Assembly (NCBI GenBank): GCA_004352715.1
Contig: SCFE01000052.1
Span: forward strand, 1-42,027
DNA length: 42,027 bases
Reading direction: 5' to 3'
Source: Hofstenia miamia
Lineage: Eukaryota; Xenacoelomorpha; Acoela
The position numbers and the translations under genes were made by a program. The notes below the pieces were generated by a model. It was not told the origin of the DNA and made no database searches. It was given only the letters and a program-made list of their open reading frames with translations. Shown piece by piece: positions 1 through 11,172 of this stretch. Positions within the stretch are counted from its first letter, which is position 1. Each line of letters begins with the position of its first letter.

Positions 1-877
1 ATATATATATATCGCGATTTCGAGTCGACTTACAATTATATTGAGACTTAATTTTCTCATTAGCCTAAATTAAATATAACTTTGCTATCACATATAAATG
101 TCCGAAAGAAATGAGAAAAGCCAAGACTGATCATCCCTCGAATTTCAGATAAAAAGTGAAAGGTCGATGGGTTCTTGGACATTACAGGCAAAAATTAAAG
201 AAAAATACATCCCATTTAAGCTCATATCGAATTGGTATTTAGTAACTTTTAAAATCACTAAAACAGTAATACGTAGTGAAACATTTTTGCAAAAAAACGC
301 AATTAAATTAAAATGTGTCATTGTTGACGAAAGTAAGTGAGCAATATATCCGTGCTATTACAAGGGAAACTTGAATAACGTCGTTAATCAAAAATCACCC
401 AACACTTTAAAATTGGCACAACTAGATTCAAAATTTACTTTAAAGTATTAAAACAAGTATTTTAATTAACACATTTGAGTCCAAATCTACATTCCTTAAC
501 ATTTGATTAGTTTAGCACAGTAGTTCGGAAGCCCTTTGATGCACATGTGTGCAAATGAACAAGTCAATTATAAATCGCGCACAAAATCTGATTGCAAAAA
601 TAGGGAAAATCATTTATAGATTCTAATAATTGTTTTAATATTACAATTTCATTAAATGATAAAGTAAAAATATAATATGATTACAAATATATAAATAGAT
701 TAGTTTACAAAAGAAATCATCTAAAATCAACTCTACAAAAATTTAATAATTTCAAAAGAAAAAGAATCAATAAGAAAAAAAACAAATAATAGTAACAAGA
801 AAAAAAAAATAATAATAAAATATTAGATTAAGAGAAGTTGGCATCTTCATGATTGATGATTTACTGAAAGAGTTGGC
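1..877. other. AT-rich non-genic stretch
   Basis: No credible coding region is visible on either strand. The first dozen bases are a TA microsatellite, and 760-830 is very A-rich on the plus strand. The part nearest 877 lies just downstream of the stop codon of the minus-strand retrotransposon ORF, so it is probably the 3' untranslated tail of that element. I cannot see a clear element end. Confidence 0.6.
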
Positions 878-1447
878 TTAAGAACTGAAATAACGTGACG
901 TTATGAGGATAGCATTACCCCTCTGAAGAATAATTGACAGTTGCTCAAAAAATTGTCTGATTACAGACTTATGACCAATGTTAGCAGACCGAGATGCTGC
1001 CATGGAACTAATTCTTTGAAGATGTTTGCTGGCAAGAGGAGACCAACCACCAAGAGATGCAGCAAACAAAGGAATAAAGTTAATTCCTGAAGCAAGACAA
1101 GATGGGGCATGTTTAGCTATTTTACGATCATCTGCAACTTCAAGAGCGCAACCAGCAGCAATCACAGCATGAGACAAGGTTGATGATTGCAAGGAACTGG
1201 TGATGGTAGAATCAAGAGCTGCAGGACGACCGGCAGACCAACAAGGGAGGAAAATATCTCCAGGACGAGAGCGAGACAAAGTGAGATTTCTCTTCTCAAG
1301 AATAGGGGCTAGAGCAGCTTTAGAAGCTAGATTAAATATGACATCACGGACACGATCATGGCGATATATTTTATCACCATCACCAGAGCAACACATGGCA
1401 TGATCGCCGTAAATGTTCAGAGTCTTGTTGCATTTTGGGAGTGGGAT
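878..1447 (-). CDS. C-terminal fragment of a non-LTR retrotransposon polyprotein (zinc-binding motif plus restriction-like endonuclease)
   Basis: The minus-strand frame is open from the assembly gap at 1447 to a TAA at 878-880, giving 189 residues. The first internal Met (ATG at 1394-1396) is not a real start, because the 17 codons upstream of it already carry conserved residues. Counting from the gap edge, a cysteine/histidine cluster (C6, the GDHA motif with H16, then C19 and C20) leads into RHDRVRD (29-35). RPGD follows at 61-64, and 14 residues later D79 sits in AALDSTI. A Cys/His knuckle, an RH motif and P-x(0,1)-D-x(12-14)-D are the layout known for the restriction-like endonuclease at the C-terminus of R2/R4/NeSL-type non-LTR retrotransposons, which nicks target DNA to prime reverse transcription. 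The reverse transcriptase itself would lie upstream, in or beyond the gap. Clade placement is inference. The catalytic acidic residues look intact and no stop interrupts the fragment. Confidence 0.75.
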   Translation of the reverse strand: MPLPKCNKTLNIYGDHAMCCSGDGDKIYRHDRVRDVIFNLASKAALAPILEKRNLTLSRSRPGDIFLPCWSAGRPAALDSTITSSLQSSTLSHAVIAAGCALEVADDRKIAKHAPSCLASGINFIPLFAASLGGWSPLASKHLQRISSMAASRSANIGHKSVIRQFFEQLSIILQRGNAILITSRYFSS

Positions 1448-2447
1448 NNNNNNNNNNNNNNNNNNNNNNNNNNNNNNNNNNNNNNNNNNNNNNNNNNNNN
1501 NNNNNNNNNNNNNNNNNNNNNNNNNNNNNNNNNNNNNNNNNNNNNNNNNNNNNNNNNNNNNNNNNNNNNNNNNNNNNNNNNNNNNNNNNNNNNNNNNNNN
1601 NNNNNNNNNNNNNNNNNNNNNNNNNNNNNNNNNNNNNNNNNNNNNNNNNNNNNNNNNNNNNNNNNNNNNNNNNNNNNNNNNNNNNNNNNNNNNNNNNNNN
1701 NNNNNNNNNNNNNNNNNNNNNNNNNNNNNNNNNNNNNNNNNNNNNNNNNNNNNNNNNNNNNNNNNNNNNNNNNNNNNNNNNNNNNNNNNNNNNNNNNNNN
1801 NNNNNNNNNNNNNNNNNNNNNNNNNNNNNNNNNNNNNNNNNNNNNNNNNNNNNNNNNNNNNNNNNNNNNNNNNNNNNNNNNNNNNNNNNNNNNNNNNNNN
1901 NNNNNNNNNNNNNNNNNNNNNNNNNNNNNNNNNNNNNNNNNNNNNNNNNNNNNNNNNNNNNNNNNNNNNNNNNNNNNNNNNNNNNNNNNNNNNNNNNNNN
2001 NNNNNNNNNNNNNNNNNNNNNNNNNNNNNNNNNNNNNNNNNNNNNNNNNNNNNNNNNNNNNNNNNNNNNNNNNNNNNNNNNNNNNNNNNNNNNNNNNNNN
2101 NNNNNNNNNNNNNNNNNNNNNNNNNNNNNNNNNNNNNNNNNNNNNNNNNNNNNNNNNNNNNNNNNNNNNNNNNNNNNNNNNNNNNNNNNNNNNNNNNNNN
2201 NNNNNNNNNNNNNNNNNNNNNNNNNNNNNNNNNNNNNNNNNNNNNNNNNNNNNNNNNNNNNNNNNNNNNNNNNNNNNNNNNNNNNNNNNNNNNNNNNNNN
2301 NNNNNNNNNNNNNNNNNNNNNNNNNNNNNNNNNNNNNNNNNNNNNNNNNNNNNNNNNNNNNNNNNNNNNNNNNNNNNNNNNNNNNNNNNNNNNNNNNNNN
2401 NNNNNNNNNNNNNNNNNNNNNNNNNNNNNNNNNNNNNNNNNNNNNNN
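1448..2447. other. assembly gap, exactly 1000 n
   Basis: Run of 1000 n. The round size suggests a placeholder rather than a measured distance. It cuts the retrotransposon ORF on its 5' side. Confidence 0.99.
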
Positions 2448-2711
2448 TTTAGTGTACTCCTTCTACATACGCCCTGGTTTCATTCAAATATCATTAAAAT
2501 TCATGTAGCAAAAAATTTAAGAAAAATGAAACTTGAATTTTTTATCTAACTTTCAATCAACTTTATGGCGATTTCATCGACATTCTGTAGTACTACTGAA
2601 GCCTCTGAACACTCTGCAAAAATAAAATTTGAAATCGGATCATTTTTGGTTGTTTTAGAGACACTACAATTTTCTTGCTTGCATGCTACATGATGCAATT
2701 GTCTGACGCTA
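2448..2711 (+). repeat. 265-bp direct repeat, copy 1 (partner at 4047-4312)
   Basis: Both copies begin TTTAGTGTACTCCTTCTACA and run in parallel for about 265 bases with scattered substitutions, ending near TGTCTGACGC. The copies are 1599 bases apart. No coding potential is evident. Copy 1 begins exactly at the gap edge, so it may extend further left. Confidence 0.85.
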
Positions 2712-4046
2712 ATTATATAAGTATCATTTTTGGGTTTATCACAACGATTGTTAACTATTTACGGGAGATGTATTCCATTATTGCTAGAATAAATATATTA
2801 TAAGCATCTAACTAATATTTTCGCAACTAAATTTGCATGAATTTTAATGAAAATTCATCGAAATGTTACTTTATAGTATCATCTTTTAACATTTGTTTAT
2901 AGTCCGCAACTTGGAAAAATGCTACAATTGAATATATCATTCGAAAAATAAATTTATTTCCTTAAACACAATTTTACATATTATTCATTAAAAGTATTAA
3001 ATATTCATTAATATTCGTATTTCCTTAAGGATTTAATAATATTACATTTCGGAAGATCATTTAATATTTCTCCGATTTTAATCTTTCCTTATATTATTGA
3101 CATAAATTAGCATTAAATATAACAATACAATATTTAATTTTCGTAAAAATATTCTATTTTACACTGTATAAATGATTTATATTCATTACATTGTAAAGAA
3201 ATCATTTTCGGAAATTTTGCAAGTCATCTAAACAAATTTAGTAATGCTACAGCCATGTTTTGTTGCTATTGCGACGGCATTCCATTTTAGATTAAATGCA
3301 ACATGTTGAAAAGGATTCATTTTCCACAATTTTTGCAAGTCATGTAAACAGCCTTCTCTATCATGCTAAATTCTTTGCTAACAACGGTACAAGACAAGGA
3401 AATGGCAATCAAAGATGAAAATATATAACTTTCGAATATTTATGACAATCCTATATGCTGCTGAATATATTTCTGAAAGACTCTCTTGGAATTCTTACGA
3501 AAATACTTAGAACATGAAAACTTTCGAATTTCTACTGTAAAAGTATTGAAGCTTACTGCCTCTATTTCTTAATATTATGCTTTCAAAGAACAAAAACTAC
3601 GAAAATCTACCATTTCTTAAAGAAAAATTAATTTCCCAATTAAGAAAATGGCAAGTTTTACTATGAAAGCTCCGATTTTTACTATGAAGAGTCGATTTCA
3701 ATTTATACATGTTTATCAATATATTCGATATTTTCATGTTATATTTCATTGAAAGACCTTGCAAACTATGTAAAATAGCAGATGAATATTAACTTTGTTT
3801 CTTACAGAAGTCAAGAAAAATTTTTCAACTTTTGGGTTTGCTTACCCCATGCGCCTCAAGAGACTATTCCATTTGGATAATCGACCTTGCGGTTATTCTT
3901 GCTACATGGAAATATGCTCTGCAAAATTTTTCCAAGACTTAAAATTCAAGATTGGACTTGAACTTTGCAAAAAAATTCCAAAAAAATTTTTTCTGTTTAC
4001 CTTCTTGAATTTGGTTTTCTTTTATTCTAAGTTTATTTACAAGTAG
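2712..4046. other. AT-rich stretch between the two direct repeats
   Basis: About 1.3 kb of AT-rich sequence. Only short chance ORFs are present, for example 83 codons ending at 4046 with a low-complexity hydrophobic tail. I recognise no gene, RNA or terminal repeat. It may be the body of the element whose ends are the 265-bp repeats, but there is no independent support for that. Confidence 0.5.
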
Positions 4047-4312
4047 TTTAGTGTACTCCTTCTACATACGCCCTGGTTTCATTCAAATATCATTAAAATT
4101 CATGTAGCAAAAAATTTAAGAAAAATGAAACTGGAATTTTTTATCTCACTTTCAATCAACTTTATGGTGGTTTCATCGACATTCTGTAGTACAACTGAAG
4201 CCTCTGAACACTCTGCAAAAAAAATTTTTGAAATCGGATCGTTTTTGGTTGTTTTAGAGACATTACAATTTTCTTGATTGCATGCTACATGATGCAATTG
4301 TCTGACGCCAAC
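4047..4312 (+). repeat. 265-bp direct repeat, copy 2 (partner at 2448-2711)
   Basis: Near-identical to 2448-2711 in the same orientation. Sequence right of it (4313-4790) resembles the head of unit U in reverse orientation, so this repeat could be the outer part of a diverged relative of that unit. Confidence 0.85.
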
Positions 4313-4790
4313 TAGCGGCAAAAATGCCTGCTTTTTAGAAAATGTATTACCCATTTACACCCTGATGGAGGTCAATTAAACCTTGGAAACTTGTATATTC
4401 ATGTTGCATTTACTCTCCTATAAGCGCTAGAAAAAAAAATTTCGTAATTTGCCAATTTTTGACTGAGCAAAGGCCATTCAAAGTTTCTAAGGGAGATTCA
4501 TGACGTCAACGCCTAAAATTGACCAGATTGGAGGGTTTCTAGCACCCGCAAAAGTGAATAGCATCCTTAGCAATTGATACTCAGTTCCTAAAACCCCAAA
4601 ATCTACCCACTCGCAAAAAATTGGAAATTTCTAACCGTTGGAGCTCTCAAAAGTTTACTACCCCCCCATTTACCTGTGTTGGTAAAACATCACTTTACAC
4701 GTTCGCCTTGCGGCTCACACTCCCTCTTACGGGCAAACGCCATCCATCCAGTTGAAGCTCCGCTAACTGGTTTCCATGGGTTAATTGTAC
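4313..4790 (-). repeat. diverged relative of unit U, head region, inverted
   Basis: Read on the minus strand, 4765-4725 gives CTTCAACTGGATGGATGGCG followed by TTTGCC, against CTTCAACTGGGTGGGTGGCG in the heads of unit U on the plus strand (from about 20221 and 35456). Lower coordinates keep only patches of similarity, such as TTGCTAAGGATGCTATTCAC, shared with the same part of unit U. This looks like an older or different subfamily. Confidence 0.55.
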
Positions 4791-4869
4791 ATGTACATTG
4801 TAGTTTAATATTACAAAAAATATAGTTCAAGGTTTGTTTTTACAAACAAAACTAATTTGATTTCAATTG

Positions 4870-5530
4870 AAAATTGCATGTCAAAACCTTCAGACATCCT
4901 AAAGATCCTTGGGATTAATGATGATTCTTAAGTTGAATAATGTTGAAACAATGTCAAAATGTCATAAAAACATTGAATTACTAATTGGATTTAGGTTAGA
5001 AAGTGAAATCTAATAGTGGTACAACATCTCAATGATGTTGAGGTTCTTGGGATTCGATCGGGGAGACTGAGTGGAAATTGGTTTTAAATTGCCTTTCTTC
5101 ACTTGATTCACACCTCCGGGGGTCTCAAAGGAAGAAAGGCTGCTGTTTGTAATTTTTAAACAAATATCCCCACTAGCTTAAATATATATAAAATTCATAT
5201 ATTGCGGATATCTCAAAAACCCTTGTCCAAATGAATATAAAAATTTGATATCAAAAGTAATTATTACTATAGAAGAGCAGTATTAAAAATTCGGATCTCT
5301 CTGTATATATTATTGCATTCAATTGAGCTTACATCTCTGGCATTTGCTGAAATTCTAGGAAAATTGATTGAAATTATTAGATTTGAAATTTTTTTCTCGA
5401 CCTGTACTTGTCAAATTTTAACATACTATATACAATTCACAAGCCCTATTTCTAATGCATCTAACTACAAAAACAGATTGTAAAAATATTAAAAACTCAT
5501 TGAGCTAATAACGCCTAAATTCAGTCAGTG
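4870..5530 (-). repeat. unit U, tail fragment, inverted
   Basis: Reverse complement of the tail of unit U (compare 21220-21665). It contains the paired GCCTTTCTTC/GAAGAAAGGC stem, the CAACATCA...TGATGTTG hairpin and a short TA run. It is cut near 5530, where the next unit fragment starts. Confidence 0.85.
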
Positions 5531-5589
5531 GGTGATTTTAAAACCATCTACAAAAAAATAGTTCATCTAAATTCGACGTAGGCTTAGTG

Positions 5590-6764
5590 CAATTTAGTTT
5601 TCGATTGCCTTTCTTCACTTGATCCACCCCTCCGGGGGTCTCAAAGGAAGAAAGGCTGCTGTTTGTAATGTTTAAACAAATTGCCCCACTAGTATATATA
5701 TATATATATATAATGCATATATTAAGGATATCTCAAGAATCCATGTCCAAATGAAGTTCAAAATTTGATATCATAAGTAACTACTACTATAGAAGTCTAC
5801 TATAAAGAAATCGGACCAATCTGTATATATTAGTGATTGCATTTGAGCTTACATCTCTGATATTTGCTGAAATTCTACGAAAAGCGATCGTAATTTTTAG
5901 ATTTAAATTTTTTTTCTCGGTCTGTATTTGTGAAATATTAACATCCTATATATCATTCGGAAGCCCTATTTCTGATGCATCTAACAATGAAAACAGATTG
6001 AAAATACGTTTAAAACTCATTGAGCTATTGCCACCTAAAGTTGGTCAGTGAGTGATTTTTTAGCAATCTGTGAAAAAATTGTTGATCTAATAACTACGGA
6101 ACTTTAAGGTATGATGACTTGAAAATTTGTACACAACATCTATTTGTGATGCGATTCAAGAATATATTAAAATTAGAATTTTTCGCAACAAAGATTTAGC
6201 ACAATATTGGTTAAATTCATAAAAATTGGTCAAAAACGTCTAAAAAACAGCCAAGTAGGCAAAATGGGAAATTTTGGTATGGGAGTTTGAGTCCATGGAT
6301 TTTGGATGTTGATAGCTCATTCGAACGAGCAAGACTAGAGAAAGATTTCATCTGAGGGTCAAAAAGCCCAAAACGCAAGATCGAATGGGCTAGAGCCAAA
6401 AAACGCAAAAAATTTGCAAAATTTTGTCGAGTTGGCCTACTTTGGCCGACTATAGCTCGGTCAATTTTTATCCAATCTTAAATATTTTTACATGAGTAAA
6501 TCGACCATCGATCGAACTTTATTATGCATATAATATATCCCGCACTTTCAAAAATTTTTGGGGGGTCCGTGAGCAAAAACACGAAAATCAGAAAAAACGA
6601 AAAAGTAGACCGATTTTGGGGGGGTAGGGGGTATACTCAAACGAAAAATTCCGCTTAGCTTTTTTGGCTCCGCGCATGATATCGATCGAATTAGGTGTGT
6701 GCAAAATTTCAAGAACTTCCTACACGCAGTTTTTGAGAAAATTTACTATTGACGCTCTACTGCT
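5590..6764 (-). repeat. unit U, larger inverted fragment
   Basis: Reverse complement of roughly the central and 3' parts of unit U (compare 20390-21450), including the same stem-loop (about 5604-5653) and TA microsatellite (about 5694-5712). The 63-codon minus-strand ORF at 6217-6408 matches the ORF found in each plus-strand unit and is most likely an incidental open frame. The fragment ends at a single n (6765), a contig join, so its true limit is unknown. Confidence 0.85.
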
Positions 6765-6765
6765 N

Positions 6766-7745
6766 GTATACATGCCAGCCCTACTACAATTCGTGAATAT
6801 ATCCACAATACATTAATAGAAAATAACTTCACACAGTTATTCAATACAGAAAAAATACATTAATTACAAACATTTTCTTACAATTTTCTAATTTAAAACG
6901 CATGCTATGCAAATTATAGTTATTTCGGGAAAAAATTCTGCATTTATCACACACAATTTGTAAATTACTGCTTTTCATTCTATTACCTACAGTTAGATAT
7001 TGAAGAAGTCTTTGAATATTTCACAAACAAGATAATTTAAAAGACAGCTTTTGACGGTATTTGGTATATTACCTAAAACAGATTTTCAAGCTAATTCATT
7101 AATCGTATCATTACTTGACAGATGTAGTGCCTTTCACATAATTCAGAATTTCTTCAATAAACTGCAAGTGCAAACATCGCGTCGATTATCTTAGCTTAAG
7201 AAAGAATATCTCACCTACAATTACTTGGAATTTATAGCAGTTGTTAATTGTTTGAACATTTTATCTTTTGAATGATGCCAAGTTATTACCATTATTACAA
7301 TTTCAAAATACATTTATTAAAGACAAAGTACAAAATATTCAATTATCATGTATTATATTAGCTGCTGGAAAACTAGTGAAATCAAAGCTATTTTGCCTAT
7401 TTTAGAAAGCCATTCTGAACTACGGCATATGTTGAGATAGATTTATAAAGAAGAGCTCTTGCTCTATCGAATGCAAAAAAAATTATTGAAATCCGTCAAG
7501 AACTGGCAGAGAAATTGCGTGCTAAATATTGCTCTTTACCTATTACATGTAAGTTTGAAAATTTACCCGCATTTCCCACTCAACCTATGAACATTTATTG
7601 AAATTTTTCGGCACTGTCGGACACAGTGAGATGCCTTCTATATGTTAGCATCAACTTTTGAAACAATTTGTAAGCCAACAACAAGCTGGAGTCGTTTAAA
7701 CTCAAAAGCATAAATTGCGCCCTTTTGCCTAAACTATGAAGCTTC
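6766..7745 (-). repeat. family C repeat, left inverted arm
   Basis: Reverse complement of 8746-9816 and of about 39830-40885. It carries one copy of a roughly 70-bp segment (near 7255-7325) that is tandemly doubled in the other two copies. Contig breaks lie at both ends: a single n at 6765 and a 1000-base gap at 7746. The inverted arrangement is therefore not proven by continuous sequence. Confidence 0.85.
7449..7601 (+). pseudogene. 50-codon ORF conserved in family C (possible exon or gene remnant)
   Basis: An open frame follows a TAA at 7446-7448 and runs to TGA at 7599-7601. It includes NAKKIIEIRQELAEKLRAKY, predicted to be a strongly helical, charged segment, followed by CKFENLPAFPTQP. 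The equivalent frame in the other complete copy (39973-40125, minus strand) is intact and differs by conservative changes (T to S, N to S near the end). There is no Met near the start, so it would have to be an exon or a decayed C-terminus. I do not recognise the protein. Repeat similarity alone could keep the frame open, so this stays tentative. Confidence 0.3.
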
Positions 7746-8745
7746 NNNNNNNNNNNNNNNNNNNNNNNNNNNNNNNNNNNNNNNNNNNNNNNNNNNNNNN
7801 NNNNNNNNNNNNNNNNNNNNNNNNNNNNNNNNNNNNNNNNNNNNNNNNNNNNNNNNNNNNNNNNNNNNNNNNNNNNNNNNNNNNNNNNNNNNNNNNNNNN
7901 NNNNNNNNNNNNNNNNNNNNNNNNNNNNNNNNNNNNNNNNNNNNNNNNNNNNNNNNNNNNNNNNNNNNNNNNNNNNNNNNNNNNNNNNNNNNNNNNNNNN
8001 NNNNNNNNNNNNNNNNNNNNNNNNNNNNNNNNNNNNNNNNNNNNNNNNNNNNNNNNNNNNNNNNNNNNNNNNNNNNNNNNNNNNNNNNNNNNNNNNNNNN
8101 NNNNNNNNNNNNNNNNNNNNNNNNNNNNNNNNNNNNNNNNNNNNNNNNNNNNNNNNNNNNNNNNNNNNNNNNNNNNNNNNNNNNNNNNNNNNNNNNNNNN
8201 NNNNNNNNNNNNNNNNNNNNNNNNNNNNNNNNNNNNNNNNNNNNNNNNNNNNNNNNNNNNNNNNNNNNNNNNNNNNNNNNNNNNNNNNNNNNNNNNNNNN
8301 NNNNNNNNNNNNNNNNNNNNNNNNNNNNNNNNNNNNNNNNNNNNNNNNNNNNNNNNNNNNNNNNNNNNNNNNNNNNNNNNNNNNNNNNNNNNNNNNNNNN
8401 NNNNNNNNNNNNNNNNNNNNNNNNNNNNNNNNNNNNNNNNNNNNNNNNNNNNNNNNNNNNNNNNNNNNNNNNNNNNNNNNNNNNNNNNNNNNNNNNNNNN
8501 NNNNNNNNNNNNNNNNNNNNNNNNNNNNNNNNNNNNNNNNNNNNNNNNNNNNNNNNNNNNNNNNNNNNNNNNNNNNNNNNNNNNNNNNNNNNNNNNNNNN
8601 NNNNNNNNNNNNNNNNNNNNNNNNNNNNNNNNNNNNNNNNNNNNNNNNNNNNNNNNNNNNNNNNNNNNNNNNNNNNNNNNNNNNNNNNNNNNNNNNNNNN
8701 NNNNNNNNNNNNNNNNNNNNNNNNNNNNNNNNNNNNNNNNNNNNN
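7746..8745. other. assembly gap, exactly 1000 n, at the centre of an inverted repeat
   Basis: Run of 1000 n between two arms that are reverse complements. The part of the right arm hidden in the gap should resemble 39830-40071. Confidence 0.99.
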
Positions 8746-9162
8746 GCCAGTTCTTGACGGATTTCAATAATTTTTTTTGCATTCGATAGAGCAAGAGCTC
8801 TTCTTTATAAATCTATCTCAACATACGCCGTAGTTCAGAATGGCTTTCTAAAATAAACAAAATAGCTTTGATTTCACTAGTTTTCAATTTGCTAATATAA
8901 TACATGATAATTGAATATTTTGTACTTTGTCTTTAATAAATGTATTTTGAAATTGTAATAATGGTAATATCTTGGCATCATTCAAAAGATAAAATGTTAA
9001 AACAATCAACTGCTATTATTTTGATATTGTAATAATGGTAACAACTTGGCATAATTGAAAAGATAAAATGTTCAAACAATTAACATCTATAAATTCCAAG
9101 TAATTGTAGGTGAGATATTCTTTCTTAAGCTAAGATAATCGACGCCACGATGGTTGTATTTG

Positions 9163-9667
9163 CAGTTTATTGAAGAAATTCTGAATTATGTGAAAGGCAC
9201 TACATCTGTCAAGTAATGATACGATTAATGAATTAGCTTGAAAATCTGTTTTAGGTAATATACCAAATACCGTCAAAAGCTGTCTTTTAAATTATCTTGT
9301 TTGTGAAATATTCAAAGACTTCTTCAATATCTAACTGTAGGTAATAGAATGAAAAGCAGTAATTTTGCAAATTGTGTGTGATAAATGCAGAATTTTTTCC
9401 CGAAATAACTATAANCAGTTTATTGAAGAAATTCTGAATTATGTGAAAGTCACTACATCTGTCAAGTAATGATACAAATAATGAATTTTAGCTTGAAAAT
9501 CTGTTTTAGGTAATATACCAAATACCGTCAAAAGCTGTCTTTTAAATTATCTTGTTTGTGAAATATTCAAAGACTTCTTCAATATCTAACTGTAGGTAAT
9601 AGAATGAAAAGCAGTAATTTACAAATTGTGTGTGATAAATGCAGAATTTTTTCCCGAAATAACTATA
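9163..9667 (+). repeat. 252-bp tandem duplication around a single n (9415)
   Basis: 9163-9414 and 9416 to about 9667 are nearly the same sequence, both starting CAGTTTATTGAAGAAATTCT. The other two family C copies have this segment once. Together with the single n, this points to two overlapping contig ends that were not merged. Confidence 0.85.
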
Positions 9668-9977
9668 ATTTGCATAGCATGCGTTTTAAATTAGAAAATT
9701 GTAAGAAAATGTTTGTAATTAATGTATTTTTTCTGTATTGAATAACTGTGTGAAGTTATTTTCTATTAATGTATTGTGGATATATTCACGAATTGTAGTA
9801 GGTCTGGCATGTATACTCTTTAATACTTTCCTAATATTGGAAGACTGTTCAGTGGACTATTTTTTTAATGTGTTGAATTATAAAAGCTTAGAGATATATT
9901 TACTGAAATGATTTTTTTGACGCAAATTAAAAGTGAAAATTTAATATTCATATATAATTTTCATAATACATCCTATC

Positions 9978-10172
9978 ATGTTTTTAGCAATATTTTGTTG
10001 TTGTCGGACAATTATTTTGCTAGAAATGAAGAGCAAATTTGTAGAACAGTGTAAGTATCGTAATTTACAGATGTTGGTCTCAATACATACTGAAGATTTC
10101 TTCTACAATTTAAATGATTTTGACAAAATCAATTTCAAACATAAATTGAATATCCATCAATCGGAAATAATT
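9978..10172 (+). CDS. small ORF at the 3' side of family C, running into the gap (hypothetical)
   Basis: ATG at 9978 opens a frame that stays open to the gap, at least 65 codons: a hydrophobic, cysteine-containing start (MFLAIFCCCR) and then a polar part with FFYNLNDFDKINFKHKLN. The copy at 41046-41249 has the same frame, closed after 67 codons, with a 3-base in-frame deletion and two amino-acid changes. This is weak evidence for coding. It resembles no protein I know. Confidence 0.25.
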
Positions 10173-11172
10173 NNNNNNNNNNNNNNNNNNNNNNNNNNNN
10201 NNNNNNNNNNNNNNNNNNNNNNNNNNNNNNNNNNNNNNNNNNNNNNNNNNNNNNNNNNNNNNNNNNNNNNNNNNNNNNNNNNNNNNNNNNNNNNNNNNNN
10301 NNNNNNNNNNNNNNNNNNNNNNNNNNNNNNNNNNNNNNNNNNNNNNNNNNNNNNNNNNNNNNNNNNNNNNNNNNNNNNNNNNNNNNNNNNNNNNNNNNNN
10401 NNNNNNNNNNNNNNNNNNNNNNNNNNNNNNNNNNNNNNNNNNNNNNNNNNNNNNNNNNNNNNNNNNNNNNNNNNNNNNNNNNNNNNNNNNNNNNNNNNNN
10501 NNNNNNNNNNNNNNNNNNNNNNNNNNNNNNNNNNNNNNNNNNNNNNNNNNNNNNNNNNNNNNNNNNNNNNNNNNNNNNNNNNNNNNNNNNNNNNNNNNNN
10601 NNNNNNNNNNNNNNNNNNNNNNNNNNNNNNNNNNNNNNNNNNNNNNNNNNNNNNNNNNNNNNNNNNNNNNNNNNNNNNNNNNNNNNNNNNNNNNNNNNNN
10701 NNNNNNNNNNNNNNNNNNNNNNNNNNNNNNNNNNNNNNNNNNNNNNNNNNNNNNNNNNNNNNNNNNNNNNNNNNNNNNNNNNNNNNNNNNNNNNNNNNNN
10801 NNNNNNNNNNNNNNNNNNNNNNNNNNNNNNNNNNNNNNNNNNNNNNNNNNNNNNNNNNNNNNNNNNNNNNNNNNNNNNNNNNNNNNNNNNNNNNNNNNNN
10901 NNNNNNNNNNNNNNNNNNNNNNNNNNNNNNNNNNNNNNNNNNNNNNNNNNNNNNNNNNNNNNNNNNNNNNNNNNNNNNNNNNNNNNNNNNNNNNNNNNNN
11001 NNNNNNNNNNNNNNNNNNNNNNNNNNNNNNNNNNNNNNNNNNNNNNNNNNNNNNNNNNNNNNNNNNNNNNNNNNNNNNNNNNNNNNNNNNNNNNNNNNNN
11101 NNNNNNNNNNNNNNNNNNNNNNNNNNNNNNNNNNNNNNNNNNNNNNNNNNNNNNNNNNNNNNNNNNNNNNNN
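10173..11172. other. assembly gap, exactly 1000 n
   Basis: Run of 1000 n. It hides the junction between family C and Helitron copy 2, including whatever precedes the C-terminal third of that gene. Confidence 0.99.

Larger units (their letters stand above)
8746..10172 (+). repeat. family C repeat, right arm
   Basis: Same orientation as, and very similar to, 40072-41247. It includes a roughly 70-bp segment in tandem (about 8945-9090) and a 252-bp duplication split by a single n at 9415. The repeat runs into the gap at 10173. Function unknown. Confidence 0.88.

Noticed and set aside
1358-2549. Long ORFs across n runs (also 7595-8794, 7736-8770, 9978-11189 and 10110-11246).
   Set aside because: They are open only because n's contain no stops.
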